The notes beneath the pieces are model-generated. The model was not told the origin of the DNA. It was given only the letters and a program-made list of their open reading frames with translations, and ran no database searches. Made by a program: the position numbers and the translations under genes. Shown here in pieces: positions 6,079-13,501 of a stretch of DNA of 16,076 nucleotides (within the stretch, counting starts at the first letter, position 1; every line of letters starts with the position of its first letter). Source of the stretch: JADFOJ01 sp041580235 (GTDB lineage: Bacteria > Planctomycetota > Phycisphaerae > Phycisphaerales > SM1A02); contig JBFGEG010000085.1 of assembly GCA_041580235.1 (NCBI GenBank), positions 1 through 16,076 of the forward strand, given 5' to 3'.

Positions 6079-6794
6079 CAGCCGGCATTCCCCTGGGTCA
6101 CGGGTACATCGTACGTCCCGCGGATGTGGGAGCGGAGACGCCTGATGACCGAGCGGCGAACCGCCGCCGGCTGGGGGGCGAGCCCGGCCCGGATGACCCG
6201 CCGCCACAGCGGCCGGGGCAGCGTGATCCCCGCCGCGGCCGCCTCGCACATGAGCCGGTCGAACATGTACACGAACGCGCGGACCCGACCCACCGTGCGC
6301 CGGACGCCGACGGGATCGATGATCCAGATGCCCGCGTCGTCGCGGCCGCCATCCTCGTCCACGATCACGTTGCGGAGCTTGAGGTCGCGGTGGAGCAGCC
6401 TCGCCGAGCCGATCGCATTCACGAACGCGCCCAGACGTGCCGCGCAGTGGAGCTGGCGGGCGGTGGCGGTCGTTCCCGGCCCAAGCAGCTCCAGCGCTGT
6501 TCGGCCCTCGACGTGATCGAGCTCGAGCTCGATGACGGGCACGCGGCCGCGTCGGGCGAAACGCCACGAGCCGACCACGGCCGGCGTCGAGACGCCGACC
6601 GCGGCCAGCCGCCTCGCGCCGCGGATCTGCCGCTGCGGCTGAGCCATCCCCAGCGCGAGCTTGGCGATGAGCCCCGGCGACAGCGGCCAGGTCTTGAGCG
6701 TGCGTGGTGTCTGCTGCGGCCGTTGGATGAGCCAGACGCTCTGGCGGCCCGCATCCTTGAGACACGAGATGGCATGAGCCGGCGGCGTGGCCAC
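6078..6794 (-). CDS. LPS core kinase-like protein (Kdo/WaaP kinase family)
   Basis: A small protein-kinase-fold enzyme, about 238 residues from the GTG at 6794. The catalytic loop LLHRDLKLRNVIV (133-145) has the aspartate at 137 and the metal-binding Asn at 142. The second metal site is IWIIDPVGV with D160, replacing the DFG of protein kinases as in many LPS sugar kinases. The only lysine near the expected ATP-binding strand is K34 (RTLKTW). Such enzymes phosphorylate heptose or Kdo in the LPS core. GTG 6794 is chosen because the 35 residues from the upstream ATG at 6899 are low-complexity Ala/Arg/Gly and lie in the divergent promoter region; that ATG remains possible. The stop overlaps the sulfotransferase start (TGATG). 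The substrate is inferred from context. Confidence 0.75.
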   Translation of the reverse strand: MATPPAHAISCLKDAGRQSVWLIQRPQQTPRTLKTWPLSPGLIAKLALGMAQPQRQIRGARRLAAVGVSTPAVVGSWRFARRGRVPVIELELDHVEGRTALELLGPGTTATARQLHCAARLGAFVNAIGSARLLHRDLKLRNVIVDEDGGRDDAGIWIIDPVGVRRTVGRVRAFVYMFDRLMCEAAAAGITLPRPLWRRVIRAGLAPQPAAVRRSVIRRLRSHIRGTYDVPVTQGNAG

Positions 6795-6813
6795 GGCGTC
6801 AGCATAGCAGCGT

Positions 6814-6841
6814 TTGAACTTCCGACCCCCCCGCGTACCAT
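6814..6841 (+). promoter_or_regulatory. Candidate sigma-70-type promoter for the LPS operon (TTGAAC - 16 - TACCAT)
   Basis: TTGAAC at 6814-6819 and TACCAT at 6836-6841 are 16 bases apart. Transcription would begin near 6848, leaving about 60 bases of leader before the glycosyltransferase ATG at 6908, which has GGAG at 6900-6903. The site lies in the gap between divergent genes, in agreement with an operon start. Read by eye only. Confidence 0.45.
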
Positions 6842-6907
6842 GGCCCGCGGCAGGCTCTCGGACGAGCGCGCAGGCGCGAGCGCGGGCGCCGACGAGCACG
6901 GAGCGTC

Positions 6908-7690
6908 ATGAGCGATCCGCAGGAAACGCCCGATCTTTGCGTGGCCATCGTCGCGTGCAATGCCGAGCGCACCATCGAGCGCACGCTTCGCTCCGTCGAG
7001 CCGATCGCCCGCCGGGTGGTCGTCTACGACTCCGGCTCGACCGATCGCACCCCCGACCTGTGCCGGACGCACGGGGCGGAGGTCGTCGAGCGTCGGTGGG
7101 AGGGCTACGCGATCCAGAAGCAGCTGGCCATGGAGCACTGCGACGCGGCCTGGGTGCTCAGCATGGACAGCGACGAATCGCTCGACGAGCAGCTCATCGA
7201 CGCCGTGCGCCGAGTCGTCTGCGCCGACGACCCGGAGGTCGCCGGCTACGCCATGAACCGGCGTGTCTGGTTCGACGGTCGCGAGCTGCGTCACGTGTGG
7301 CAGCCGGAGTGGAGAACGCGGCTGGTGCGGCCGGCGACCGCCCGCTGGACCGGTTACGAGCCGCACCCCTACCTGGAGGTTGACGGCGTCGTCCGCCGCC
7401 TGCCGGGCACGATGCGGCACGACGCCTTCGCCAGCATCTCGGACATGCTCAGCCGTCACGTGGGTCACGGGCTGACGACGGCGCAGAGCTATTACGAGAT
7501 GGGCCGGCGGGGCTCGACCCTCAAGCTCGCCGTTTCGCCTCTGGCCGCCGTGCTCAAGCAGCTCGTCATCAAGCGCGCCTTTCTCGACGGCTGGATGGGG
7601 TGGGCGGGCGCGCTGGCCACCGGCGTGTACGTCGCCACCAAGCAGATGCGTCTCCTCGAGCTTCACGCGGCCGCGGAACGGGGACCCTGA
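6908..7690 (+). CDS. Glycosyltransferase family 2, WaaE/KdtX-like LPS core enzyme
   Basis: A 260-residue GT-A enzyme. CVAIVACNAERTIERTLRSV (11-30) is the N-terminal nucleotide-sugar strand, VVVYDSGSTDRTPDL (37-51) the family GT2 motif, and VLSMDSDESLDEQL (83-96) contains the metal-binding DSD. R-x-W-x-GY around RWTGYEPHPYLEVDG and the C-terminal half with hydrophobic helices (ALATGVYVATKQMRLLEL) match the WaaE-type beta-1,4-glucosyltransferases of LPS core. The sugar and linkage cannot be read. It is the first gene of a tight operon: the stop at 7690 is four bases before the ligase GTG. Single-copy DSD and length argue against a polysaccharide synthase. It is divergent from the kinase gene. 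Confidence 0.85.
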   Translation: MSDPQETPDLCVAIVACNAERTIERTLRSVEPIARRVVVYDSGSTDRTPDLCRTHGAEVVERRWEGYAIQKQLAMEHCDAAWVLSMDSDESLDEQLIDAVRRVVCADDPEVAGYAMNRRVWFDGRELRHVWQPEWRTRLVRPATARWTGYEPHPYLEVDGVVRRLPGTMRHDAFASISDMLSRHVGHGLTTAQSYYEMGRRGSTLKLAVSPLAAVLKQLVIKRAFLDGWMGWAGALATGVYVATKQMRLLELHAAAERGP

Positions 7691-7694
7691 CACG

Positions 7695-9026
7695 GTGCCC
7701 TGGATCGCCAAGGTCACACCCGTGCCCGCCGCGTGGCCGCCGCCACGGGACCCGCGGGCCGTCGCCGCGACGCTGGCGTACGCCCGGCGTCGCGATCCCA
7801 TCGGGGACCGGATCCAGACGGCCCTGACCCTGGCCTACGTGGTCCTGCTTCCCCTGGGCACGTCTCCCAAGGACGTCGCGTGGGCGGCGCTGGCCGCCTG
7901 CGCCGTGGCACGGCTGCCCTTCATATGGCGGTGCTACACGCCGCTGCTGCGCGACCCGCTGCTGTGGCTGGTGGCGGCGTGGGTGGCGTGGCGGTCGCTG
8001 ACCCTGATGTGGAGCCCGGACCGCGCGGCGGGGCTCGACGAGATGGGCGCCTTCCGGGTGCTGCTGCTGCCGCTGATGGCGTGGCCGGTCCTCGATCGGG
8101 CCCGATGGCTCATCGTGGCACTGCTGGTTGGCGTCTTCGGCCTGAACCTCGTTCAGCTCGCCCAGCACCTGCACTGGTTCGGTCTGCACCCCTGCATGAA
8201 CGGGCGGCTGGGTGGGTTCCTGCACCCGATCTTCGCGGCCGGATTCATCGTCGCGGCGATGTGCTGGCACCTCTCGGCGCTGCTGCGTCTTGGCGGGCCG
8301 TCCCTGCGGCTGGGGCTGACGCTGGTCGGCCTCGCCGCGGCCGCGGTGGGGCTGATCTTCACCGGCAGCCGCAGCCAGTGGATCGCGGCGGCCGTCGCCG
8401 TGCCGCTGACGATCGTCGCGACCGCCATCCGGTGGCCGCCGGCCCGGCGGGCGGCGGTCGTCGTGACCGCCGCCGGAGCTCTGGGCGCCGGGGCGACGTG
8501 GCTGGTGGCCGGCGACTTCGTGACGATGCGTATCGACCAGGCCCTGGCCGACCTCGAAGCGGCTCGCGGCCCCGATCCCGACTACCTGACCGACACCGGC
8601 CGCCGCCTCGCCCGCTGGTCGCAGGCGTGGCAGATCCTCGAGGATCACCCGTTGGTCGGGACCGGGGCCGGCGGCTACGGTCCGGCCCTTCGGGCCCGCG
8701 GCCGCGGCGAGCTTGCCAGCAGCGACCAGGACGCCCACTCGCTGTACCTCCACGAAGCGGCCACCACCGGCGGCCTGGGTCTCCTGCTGGGGCTGGTCGT
8801 CCTCGCCGGCTGCGCCAGGAGGGCCTTCCGCGGACCGCCGGGCGACCTGTATGCCTGCGGCACGCGCTTCGTCCTGATCAGCTGGCTGATCGGCGCGATG
8901 TTCGATTGTCATCAGCTCAGCGGTACCATGTTCGGCTTGTTTGCGGTGCTGCTGGCTCTGACGATGCCGTGCCGGCAGCCGTGGAGTGACGTCGGCGATG
9001 CAACGCGCGACCCCGGTCCTCAATAA
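7695..9026 (+). CDS. waaL: O-antigen ligase-like polytopic membrane protein (WaaL/Wzy family)
   Basis: A 443-residue protein with about ten hydrophobic stretches, for example 44-55, 62-78, 88-100, 137-155, 176-196, 206-223, 228-244, 252-272 and 360-375. The family signature is present: FTGSRSQW (222-229) with the conserved Arg 226, and, after a periplasmic loop (275-345), HPLVGTGAGGY (318-328) and DAHSLYLHEAATTGGLGLLL, with the conserved His 348. These proteins either join O-polysaccharide to lipid A-core on the periplasmic face or polymerise O-units, and the sequence alone cannot separate the two. The LPS core neighbours favour ligase. The start is GTG 7695, four bases after the GT2 stop. 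The C-terminus overlaps the next gene by 29 bases. Confidence 0.8.
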   Translation: MPWIAKVTPVPAAWPPPRDPRAVAATLAYARRRDPIGDRIQTALTLAYVVLLPLGTSPKDVAWAALAACAVARLPFIWRCYTPLLRDPLLWLVAAWVAWRSLTLMWSPDRAAGLDEMGAFRVLLLPLMAWPVLDRARWLIVALLVGVFGLNLVQLAQHLHWFGLHPCMNGRLGGFLHPIFAAGFIVAAMCWHLSALLRLGGPSLRLGLTLVGLAAAAVGLIFTGSRSQWIAAAVAVPLTIVATAIRWPPARRAAVVVTAAGALGAGATWLVAGDFVTMRIDQALADLEAARGPDPDYLTDTGRRLARWSQAWQILEDHPLVGTGAGGYGPALRARGRGELASSDQDAHSLYLHEAATTGGLGLLLGLVVLAGCARRAFRGPPGDLYACGTRFVLISWLIGAMFDCHQLSGTMFGLFAVLLALTMPCRQPWSDVGDATRDPGPQ

Positions 9027-9768
9027 GACGCTCGAGTTCAGCGACCTGGTTGAGCCCGAGATCAAGTCCACGGTCTCGTCGATCAATCACTGGCTGTGGC
9101 GGTGGACGCTGACCGGGGGCAAGGTCGCGGTCAACGGCTCCGTGAAGCGCCGGGCGTACATTCGCCGGCACAAGATGTGGGAGTATGCGCGCGGCCTGGC
9201 CCTGACCGGGGCCTCCGCCCCCGCCCGGGACTCTTCAGGGCGTCACCTCACGGTGCTCGATGTGGGCGGGGCGATGACCGCAACCATCTTTTATCTGGCC
9301 GGGCTGGGGGATCGCGTGCTCTCGCTGGACATCGACGCGATGCTCGCGGAGCAGACCAACCGCATCGCGCGGGCGCGGCGGCTGCCCGCCGAGGCACGGA
9401 CGACCAACCTGGCCGCGGAGGACCCCAGCCCCGGCGACCTCGGCGTCAAGGACGGGTTCGACCGTGTCTACTGCTTCTGCGTGATCGAGCACGTGCTGCC
9501 GCCGGGCCAGGCGCTGCTCGCCCGCCGGATGGGGCAGCTGGTGCGTCCCGGCGGCCTGATGTGCCTGACCTTCGACTACGGCGACGACGCGCCGACGGAG
9601 GCGCCGATCCGCCGCGTGGAGGACGTGGAGACGCTGTGCGACCACGTGGGCCTGCCGCTGCGGGGCAACCCCTCGTTCGCCGACAACGGACAGCGTTTCC
9701 CGCTGAACCGCCGTCATCCCGGTCAGCGATACACCTTCGGATCACTGTTCTTTCACCGCCCGGAGTAG
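8998..9768 (+). CDS. Class I SAM-dependent methyltransferase with divergent motif I, LPS-linked
   Basis: A 256-residue protein. Motif I reads LDVGGAMTATIFYL (87-100), so the usual G-x-G-x-G is replaced by GGAMTA. Strand 2 ends in SLDIDAM with the acid at D111. DRVYCFCVIEHVLPPGQALL and RPGGLMCLTFDY give motifs II and III. The first ~85 residues form an extension rich in Trp and basic residues (NHWLWRWTLTGGKVAVNGSV, then KRRAYIRRHKMW) that may bind the acceptor or membrane. ATG 8998 is preferred because GGAG lies at 8983-8986; GTG 8986 would add four residues. It overlaps the ligase end by 29 bases and ends four bases before the next methyltransferase. Its role is probably methylating an O-chain or core sugar, inferred from the operon. 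Confidence 0.75.
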   Translation: MQRATPVLNKTLEFSDLVEPEIKSTVSSINHWLWRWTLTGGKVAVNGSVKRRAYIRRHKMWEYARGLALTGASAPARDSSGRHLTVLDVGGAMTATIFYLAGLGDRVLSLDIDAMLAEQTNRIARARRLPAEARTTNLAAEDPSPGDLGVKDGFDRVYCFCVIEHVLPPGQALLARRMGQLVRPGGLMCLTFDYGDDAPTEAPIRRVEDVETLCDHVGLPLRGNPSFADNGQRFPLNRRHPGQRYTFGSLFFHRPE

Positions 9769-9772
9769 CACC

Positions 9773-10465
9773 GTGGTCGTCGCGCCGCCTGCCGGCATGA
9801 AGAGGCACTGGGACCGCATGGCCCGCCGCGATCCCATGTACTTCGTGGTGACCCGTCCGGGGCAGACGCCCGCCGAGTTCTTCGCCTCCGGCCGGCGGTT
9901 CGCGCGGCTTGTCGGGGACTGGGTCGGTCCGGGCGCCGGCCGCCGGCGCATGCTCGATCTGGGATGCGGGCTGGGGCGCACGGCGGTCGCCTTCGCCGAG
10001 CACTACGAGCACGTGGACGCCGTGGACATCTCCCCGGAGATGATCGAGCGGGCCCGGGCCCTCGACCCGCCCGCCAACGTGCGGTTCACCGCCGGCAACG
10101 GCGCCGACCTCAAGCCGCTGGGCGACGCGCGGTATGACCTGGCCGTCTGCATCCTCGTCTTCCAGCACATCCCCGATGACGCGGTCGTGGGGTCGTACCT
10201 TGCCGAGATCGCGCGGGTGCTGGTCGCCGACGGGCGCGTCGTGGTCCAGTTCGACTCGCGCCCGGCCGGACTCATGTCCTGCCTCTACGAGCGACTGCCG
10301 ACGGTGCTGCCCCGCGGCACGCACGGCCGCTACATCCGCCGGTATCGGCGCACCGCGGCCCGGATTCACCGGCTCATCGAGAACGCCGGCCTCACGATCC
10401 TCGACGAGCGGCAGCCGGGGACCGCCAACCACCTGCTGCTGCTGGGAAAGGGGCACCGGTCATGA
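9773..10465 (+). CDS. Class I SAM-dependent methyltransferase, LPS-linked
   Basis: A 230-residue methyltransferase of ordinary pattern: MLDLGCGLGRTAVAFAEHY (60-78) is motif I, VDAVDISPEMIERAR (81-95) motif II, and DLAVCILVFQHIPDDAV plus ARVLVADGRVVVQFD the later strands. The N-terminal phrase MKRHWDRMARRDPMYFV is shared with a family often found in polysaccharide loci. The start is GTG 9773 because GGAG (9762-9765) stands seven bases before it; ATG 9797 is the alternative, at the conserved MKRHW phrase. The stop overlaps the plsY start as ATGA, so the pair is probably translationally coupled. The substrate is not known; O-chain capping or sugar O-methylation is a guess from the neighbours. 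Confidence 0.82.
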   Translation: MVVAPPAGMKRHWDRMARRDPMYFVVTRPGQTPAEFFASGRRFARLVGDWVGPGAGRRRMLDLGCGLGRTAVAFAEHYEHVDAVDISPEMIERARALDPPANVRFTAGNGADLKPLGDARYDLAVCILVFQHIPDDAVVGSYLAEIARVLVADGRVVVQFDSRPAGLMSCLYERLPTVLPRGTHGRYIRRYRRTAARIHRLIENAGLTILDERQPGTANHLLLLGKGHRS

Positions 10466-11205
10466 CCGCATTGTGGGCGCTGGCGATCGTGGGGGCGTAT
10501 CTCATCGGGTCGATCCCCTTCGGCGTGCTCATCGCGCGCTCGAGGGGGGTCAACATCCGCCTGCACGGCTCTCGGAACATCGGCGCGACCAACGTGGCGC
10601 GGGTGCTGGGCCGGCGGCTGGGCATGGTGACCTTCGGCCTGGACATGGCCAAGGGCGCGGTTCCCGTGCTCGTCACGGGGGCCGTCGCCGGCGTGCTCGG
10701 CGCGCGACCGGCGAACCCCAACCCCGGCGTTCATGTGCTCACCACCGCCCAGCTGTGGCTGTGGCTCGCCGTGGCGTGCGCGGCGGTCCTGGGGCACATG
10801 TACTCGCCGTTTCTCGGGTTCCGCGGGGGTAAGGGCGTGGCGACGGGCTTCGGCGCGCTGGTGGCCATGTGGGAGGTGCTGACCATCCCCGCCCTCGTCG
10901 CCATCGTCGTGTGGTACGGCACACTGCGTATGACGCGATACATCTCGGTGGCGAGCATGGCGGCCGCGCTGAGCCTGCCGGTGTGTTACGTGCTCTCGGT
11001 GCTGCCCCGCGACGCGCTGGAGCAGCCCGCCTCGCACTCGCTGAATCAGATCGCCGCGGCGAGCCCCGCCCTCATCGTCACGGTGGCGATGGCGGTGCTG
11101 GTCCTGTACACCCACCGCGCCAACATCGGCCGCCTCCGCCGCGGTGAGGAGCCGAAGGTCAAGGGCAAGACACGACGCGGCGACGTGCTGGGGAAAAGTG
11201 ATTAG
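10462..11205 (+). CDS. plsY: Glycerol-3-phosphate acyltransferase PlsY (acyl-phosphate dependent)
   Basis: A membrane enzyme that transfers an acyl group from acyl-phosphate to glycerol 3-phosphate, the first step of phospholipid synthesis. The three family motifs are clear: GSIPFGVLIAR (16-26), GSRNIGATNVARVLG (36-50, with Arg where many enzymes have Gly), and GHMYSPFLGFRGGKGVATGF. The C-terminal HRANIGRLRRGEEPK is also characteristic. At 247 residues it is some 40-50 longer than the common ~200. The excess lies between motifs 2 and 3 (ARPANPNPGVHVLTTAQLW), before the last helices (PRDALEQPASHSLNQ), and in a basic tail. Hydrophobic segments fit about five to six membrane passes. ATGA overlap with the preceding methyltransferase makes it the last gene of the LPS operon. 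Repeat copy 2 starts right after its stop. Confidence 0.93.
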   Translation: MTALWALAIVGAYLIGSIPFGVLIARSRGVNIRLHGSRNIGATNVARVLGRRLGMVTFGLDMAKGAVPVLVTGAVAGVLGARPANPNPGVHVLTTAQLWLWLAVACAAVLGHMYSPFLGFRGGKGVATGFGALVAMWEVLTIPALVAIVVWYGTLRMTRYISVASMAAALSLPVCYVLSVLPRDALEQPASHSLNQIAAASPALIVTVAMAVLVLYTHRANIGRLRRGEEPKVKGKTRRGDVLGKSD

Positions 11206-11206
11206 C

Positions 11207-11400
11207 CACGAGCCATTAGCCATTAGGCAAGAAGCGCCCGCCGCGCAACCCCCGGTTGCAGGGACGCCGGGGAATCCCGAGCGAAGCGAGGGCTCAAATC
11301 CGAGGCAGGATGCCTCGGATTTGACAAGACCAGCCCGCGGCATGGATGCCGCGGTTGGACCGGCACGACGCCGACGGCAGTACAACAGAACACACGCCGT
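11207..11400 (+). repeat. Dispersed structured intergenic repeat, copy 2
   Basis: This copy occupies the gap between plsY and the convergent anti-sigma gene. AGCCACGAGCCATTAGCCATTAG heads it, starting at the plsY stop codon. H1 pairs CCCCGG 11250-11255 with CCGGGG 11267-11272, where the outer pair is C-G instead of A-T. H2 pairs CCCGAGC 11276-11282 with GCGAGGG 11286-11292, loop GAA, with a tandem G-A/A-G mismatch. H3 is a perfect 14-bp stem, TCAAATCCGAGGCA 11294-11307 with its complement 11311-11324, loop GGA. H4 pairs CCGCGGCA 11335-11342 with TGCCGCGG 11347-11354, loop TGGA. From H1 to the conserved tail it differs from copy 3 at about five positions. It could also act as the terminator between converging genes, although no T-run follows. 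Confidence 0.9.
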
Positions 11401-11409
11401 TCGCTCTGG

Positions 11410-12597
11410 CTACTCCACCACCACCGGCAGGAGCACGATCTCGTCCTCGGCGAGCTCGGCGGCGGCGCGTCGGGCCAGGGGGTAGTCGCTGAGCCATCGA
11501 TCGACGCCGGAGTCGAACCCGCCGGGGTCGCCGCGTGTCACCTGCAGCGACGTGGCGTAGCCCTCATCAAGCTGGAGCCGCGCGAGGACCTCGTTGAGGC
11601 GATCGGCGGGAATCGAGATCGTCCAGGCCGCGCCGCTCTCGGAGAACTCGATCTGCCGCTCGTAGGTGGGGGCGAGGGTCCTGGGTCCCAGCAGCTGACC
11701 GCTGACCGCCTGGTCGGACTCCACCATGTGGCGGGCGATTCGCTCAGCCACCTTGCGGCGGCGGGCCTGTCGCTCGCGGCCGGGACGCTCCCCGCCCGTC
11801 GCTCCGATGCTCGCCAGGTCGTTGAAGGCCTGCTCGAGCTCACGGTCCACGGGGCGATTCGCGAGCCGCTCCCGTTCCAGGAGACGCTCGGCCTCCTCGT
11901 AGCTGAAGTTCCGCACCAGCGCGGCCCGAGTTTCGAGGTCGCTCAGCACGCGGCGCAGCGACTGCTGCACCTTCGACTCGTCGTCCGACCGCACGACGAG
12001 AACGAACTCCGCGGACTGCAGCGCCGGTGTCTCGCCGCGCGGCCGCGGCCCCGGAGGGTGGCGTCGTCCGGTCGCGGCGATCGTCTCGGCGGGGCCGGGC
12101 ATCGGGGCGTGATGGTGCACGATCCCGCCCGGCGGCGGCGAGTCGTCCTGCGCCGTCGGGTTGGCGTCGATCGACGCCGGCCCCTCGACGGCGTCGCCGA
12201 TCGGGGTGACGGCGTCGGCCAGCCGCACGGGATCCGCACCCTGCCGGCTGGTCACCAGCACGAACGTGCCCCACACGCCGGCGAGCAGCCCCAGGGCCAG
12301 ACCCGCCGCGACGAAGGCCTTCCAGGGGCGCCGCTTGCGGTACCGGCGACGCCAGTCCGTGGACTGGGGCATGAGCATCGGACGAGCCAGAAGCGGCTCG
12401 AGCTCCGACAGGAGATCCGCGGGCACGGGAGGCGGCGCGGTCGATTGCAGCAGGTCACGATCGCTGCGCAGCCGCTCGACCAGCGCGAGCACCTTCGGAT
12501 CATCGGCGAGTCGGCGCCGGATCTCGGCGGCCCGCTCGGGCTCCAGCTCATCCTCGATGAGGGCGAGCAGGTCGGCTTCGTCAAATCCCTCGAACAT
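11410..12597 (-). CDS. Membrane-bound anti-sigma factor-like protein with periplasmic domain
   Basis: A 395-residue protein. Residues 1-50 (FDEADLLALIEDELEPERAA then EIRRRLADDPKVLALVERLR) form a short helical N-terminal domain like those of planctomycete anti-sigma proteins, without the HxxxCxxC zinc motif. A basic run RRRYRKRRPWK (83-93) precedes a single membrane helix at about 93-115 (FVAAGLALGLLAGVWGTFVL), predicting a cytoplasmic N-terminus. After a Pro/Gly-rich linker with a short His run (GGIVHHHAPMPGP), the outer domain has a VLVVRSDDESKVQQSLRRVL segment, a charged helical stretch, and a conserved-looking tail (ISIPADRLNEVLARLQ). It starts 35 bases after the sigma gene stop on the same strand, with GGGAG upstream. 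It should sequester that sigma factor until an envelope signal arrives. The signal is unknown. Confidence 0.72.
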   Translation of the reverse strand: MFEGFDEADLLALIEDELEPERAAEIRRRLADDPKVLALVERLRSDRDLLQSTAPPPVPADLLSELEPLLARPMLMPQSTDWRRRYRKRRPWKAFVAAGLALGLLAGVWGTFVLVTSRQGADPVRLADAVTPIGDAVEGPASIDANPTAQDDSPPPGGIVHHHAPMPGPAETIAATGRRHPPGPRPRGETPALQSAEFVLVVRSDDESKVQQSLRRVLSDLETRAALVRNFSYEEAERLLERERLANRPVDRELEQAFNDLASIGATGGERPGRERQARRRKVAERIARHMVESDQAVSGQLLGPRTLAPTYERQIEFSESGAAWTISIPADRLNEVLARLQLDEGYATSLQVTRGDPGGFDSGVDRWLSDYPLARRAAAELAEDEIVLLPVVVE

Positions 12598-12632
12598 CGG
12601 CGGTCTCGTTCTCCCGCACCTGCGACGGCACG

Positions 12633-13307
12633 TTATCCGTCATCGGCAGGGGTTCGATCCAGCTCCATCTCCACGGCGGCCCGCAGGGCGAGGCGGGCGC
12701 GGAACAGTCGTGACTTCACCGTGCCTACCGGCACCTCCAGGATCTCGGCGATGCGATCATACGCCAGGTCCTGCAGGTCCCTCAGCACCAGCACGGCCCG
12801 CATTTCGGGATCGAGGCCGTGCAGGGCCGTTCCCAGCACGGCTCGCATCTCGTCCTGTTGGACGCGACCTTCCGGGGAAGGTTCCCCCGAAGTTCCCCCC
12901 CTGGACCGCCAGGGACCCCCGGTCGCGGACTCCGCCCAGCCCGCCTCCAGGCTGCCGTGGCGGCGGAGCCGCTGCTTGCGAAGGTGGCTCAGGCAGGTGT
13001 TCATGGTGACCCGGATGACCCAGGTGCTGAACTTCGACCGGCCGTCGTAACCCTCCAGCCCCTGCATGACCTTGAGCATCGCGTCCTGGGTCAGGTCCCG
13101 CGCGTCGTGCTCGTCGCGGACCATGCGGAAGCACACGCTGTACAGACGCCGCTGATAGGCACGCAGCAGGCGACCCAGGGCGCCGGGGTCGCCCCCGCGA
13201 TGCGCGTCGATCAGCTGCAACTCCTCCAGCGGCGTCAGCCGGGTCGCGTCGGCGGCGACCGCGCGGCCCGCCGGGCGCTCGAGGTTGTGCTCTCCGTGTC
13301 TCGTCAT
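12633..13307 (-). CDS. RNA polymerase sigma factor, ECF / sigma-70 family
   Basis: A 224-residue sigma factor with regions 2 and 4 only. Region 2 (about 45-115) includes YQRRLYSVCFRMVRDEHDAR, DLTQDAMLKVMQGLEGYDGR and SKFSTWVIRVTMNTCLSHLR, which bind core enzyme and the -10 element. Region 4 (about 160-210) includes LDPEMRAVLVLRDLQDLAYD, RIAEILEVPVGTVKSRLFRA and RLALR, a helix-turn-helix for the -35 element. The linker between them (121-150) is rich in Gly, Ser and Glu. ATG 13307 is chosen over ATG 13388 because the extra 27 residues are low-complexity and lie in the divergent promoter area. The membrane anti-sigma-like gene 35 bases downstream is its likely partner. The target regulon cannot be predicted; on the minus strand TATGGT about 40 bases upstream is a weak -10 candidate for its own promoter. 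Confidence 0.9.
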   Translation of the reverse strand: MTRHGEHNLERPAGRAVAADATRLTPLEELQLIDAHRGGDPGALGRLLRAYQRRLYSVCFRMVRDEHDARDLTQDAMLKVMQGLEGYDGRSKFSTWVIRVTMNTCLSHLRKQRLRRHGSLEAGWAESATGGPWRSRGGTSGEPSPEGRVQQDEMRAVLGTALHGLDPEMRAVLVLRDLQDLAYDRIAEILEVPVGTVKSRLFRARLALRAAVEMELDRTPADDG

Positions 13308-13501
13308 CCAGCTGCCCCGAGAGCCCCCGGACGGGTCCCACCATAGCCGCCCCCGCCGAGTTGCCCGAGACGTGACGCCGCCCGGCAACCGGACCGACGG
13401 GGCACGGAACGACGACCCCGGAAGGTGTACGATCAGGGTGTCGGCCAGTTCCCGCCTCCGCCAGCGGCGTCGGTGGTCGGGGAGGGCCCCTGCGGGTCGA
13501 T
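13308..13501. promoter_or_regulatory. Divergent intergenic region between sigma factor and purB
   Basis: About 190 bp holding the promoters of both genes. On the plus strand TACGAT at 13428-13433 could be the purB -10, with no good -35. On the minus strand TATGGT (about 13349-13344) could serve the sigma gene, with GGCAAC 14 bases further upstream as a poor -35-like word. No repeat copy, RNA gene or terminator was recognised here. Confidence 0.3.

Noticed and set aside
5380..6765. A 461-codon minus-strand frame as a single fused protein
   Set aside because: Residues before the ATG at 6078 are a frame-shadow of the LPS kinase; the sulfotransferase P-loop begins just after that ATG.
7569..9086. 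A 505-codon minus-strand frame opposite the O-antigen ligase
   Set aside because: Its Gln/Arg/Pro/His-rich composition is typical antisense of a GC-rich membrane gene, and it has no domain signal.
12870..12905. Near-perfect inverted repeat CTTCCGGGGAA / TTCCCCCGAAG within the sigma gene
   Set aside because: It lies in the coding sequence of the Gly/Ser linker and has one mismatch; codon composition explains it well enough.
11728..13050. Long plus-strand frames opposite the anti-sigma and sigma genes
   Set aside because: They are antisense shadows with low-complexity Arg/Gly/Ser content; the minus-strand products have real domains.
13308..13388. Upstream ATG 13388 as start of the sigma factor
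   Set aside because: The 27 extra residues are low-complexity and fall in the divergent promoter region; typical ECF length fits ATG 13307.
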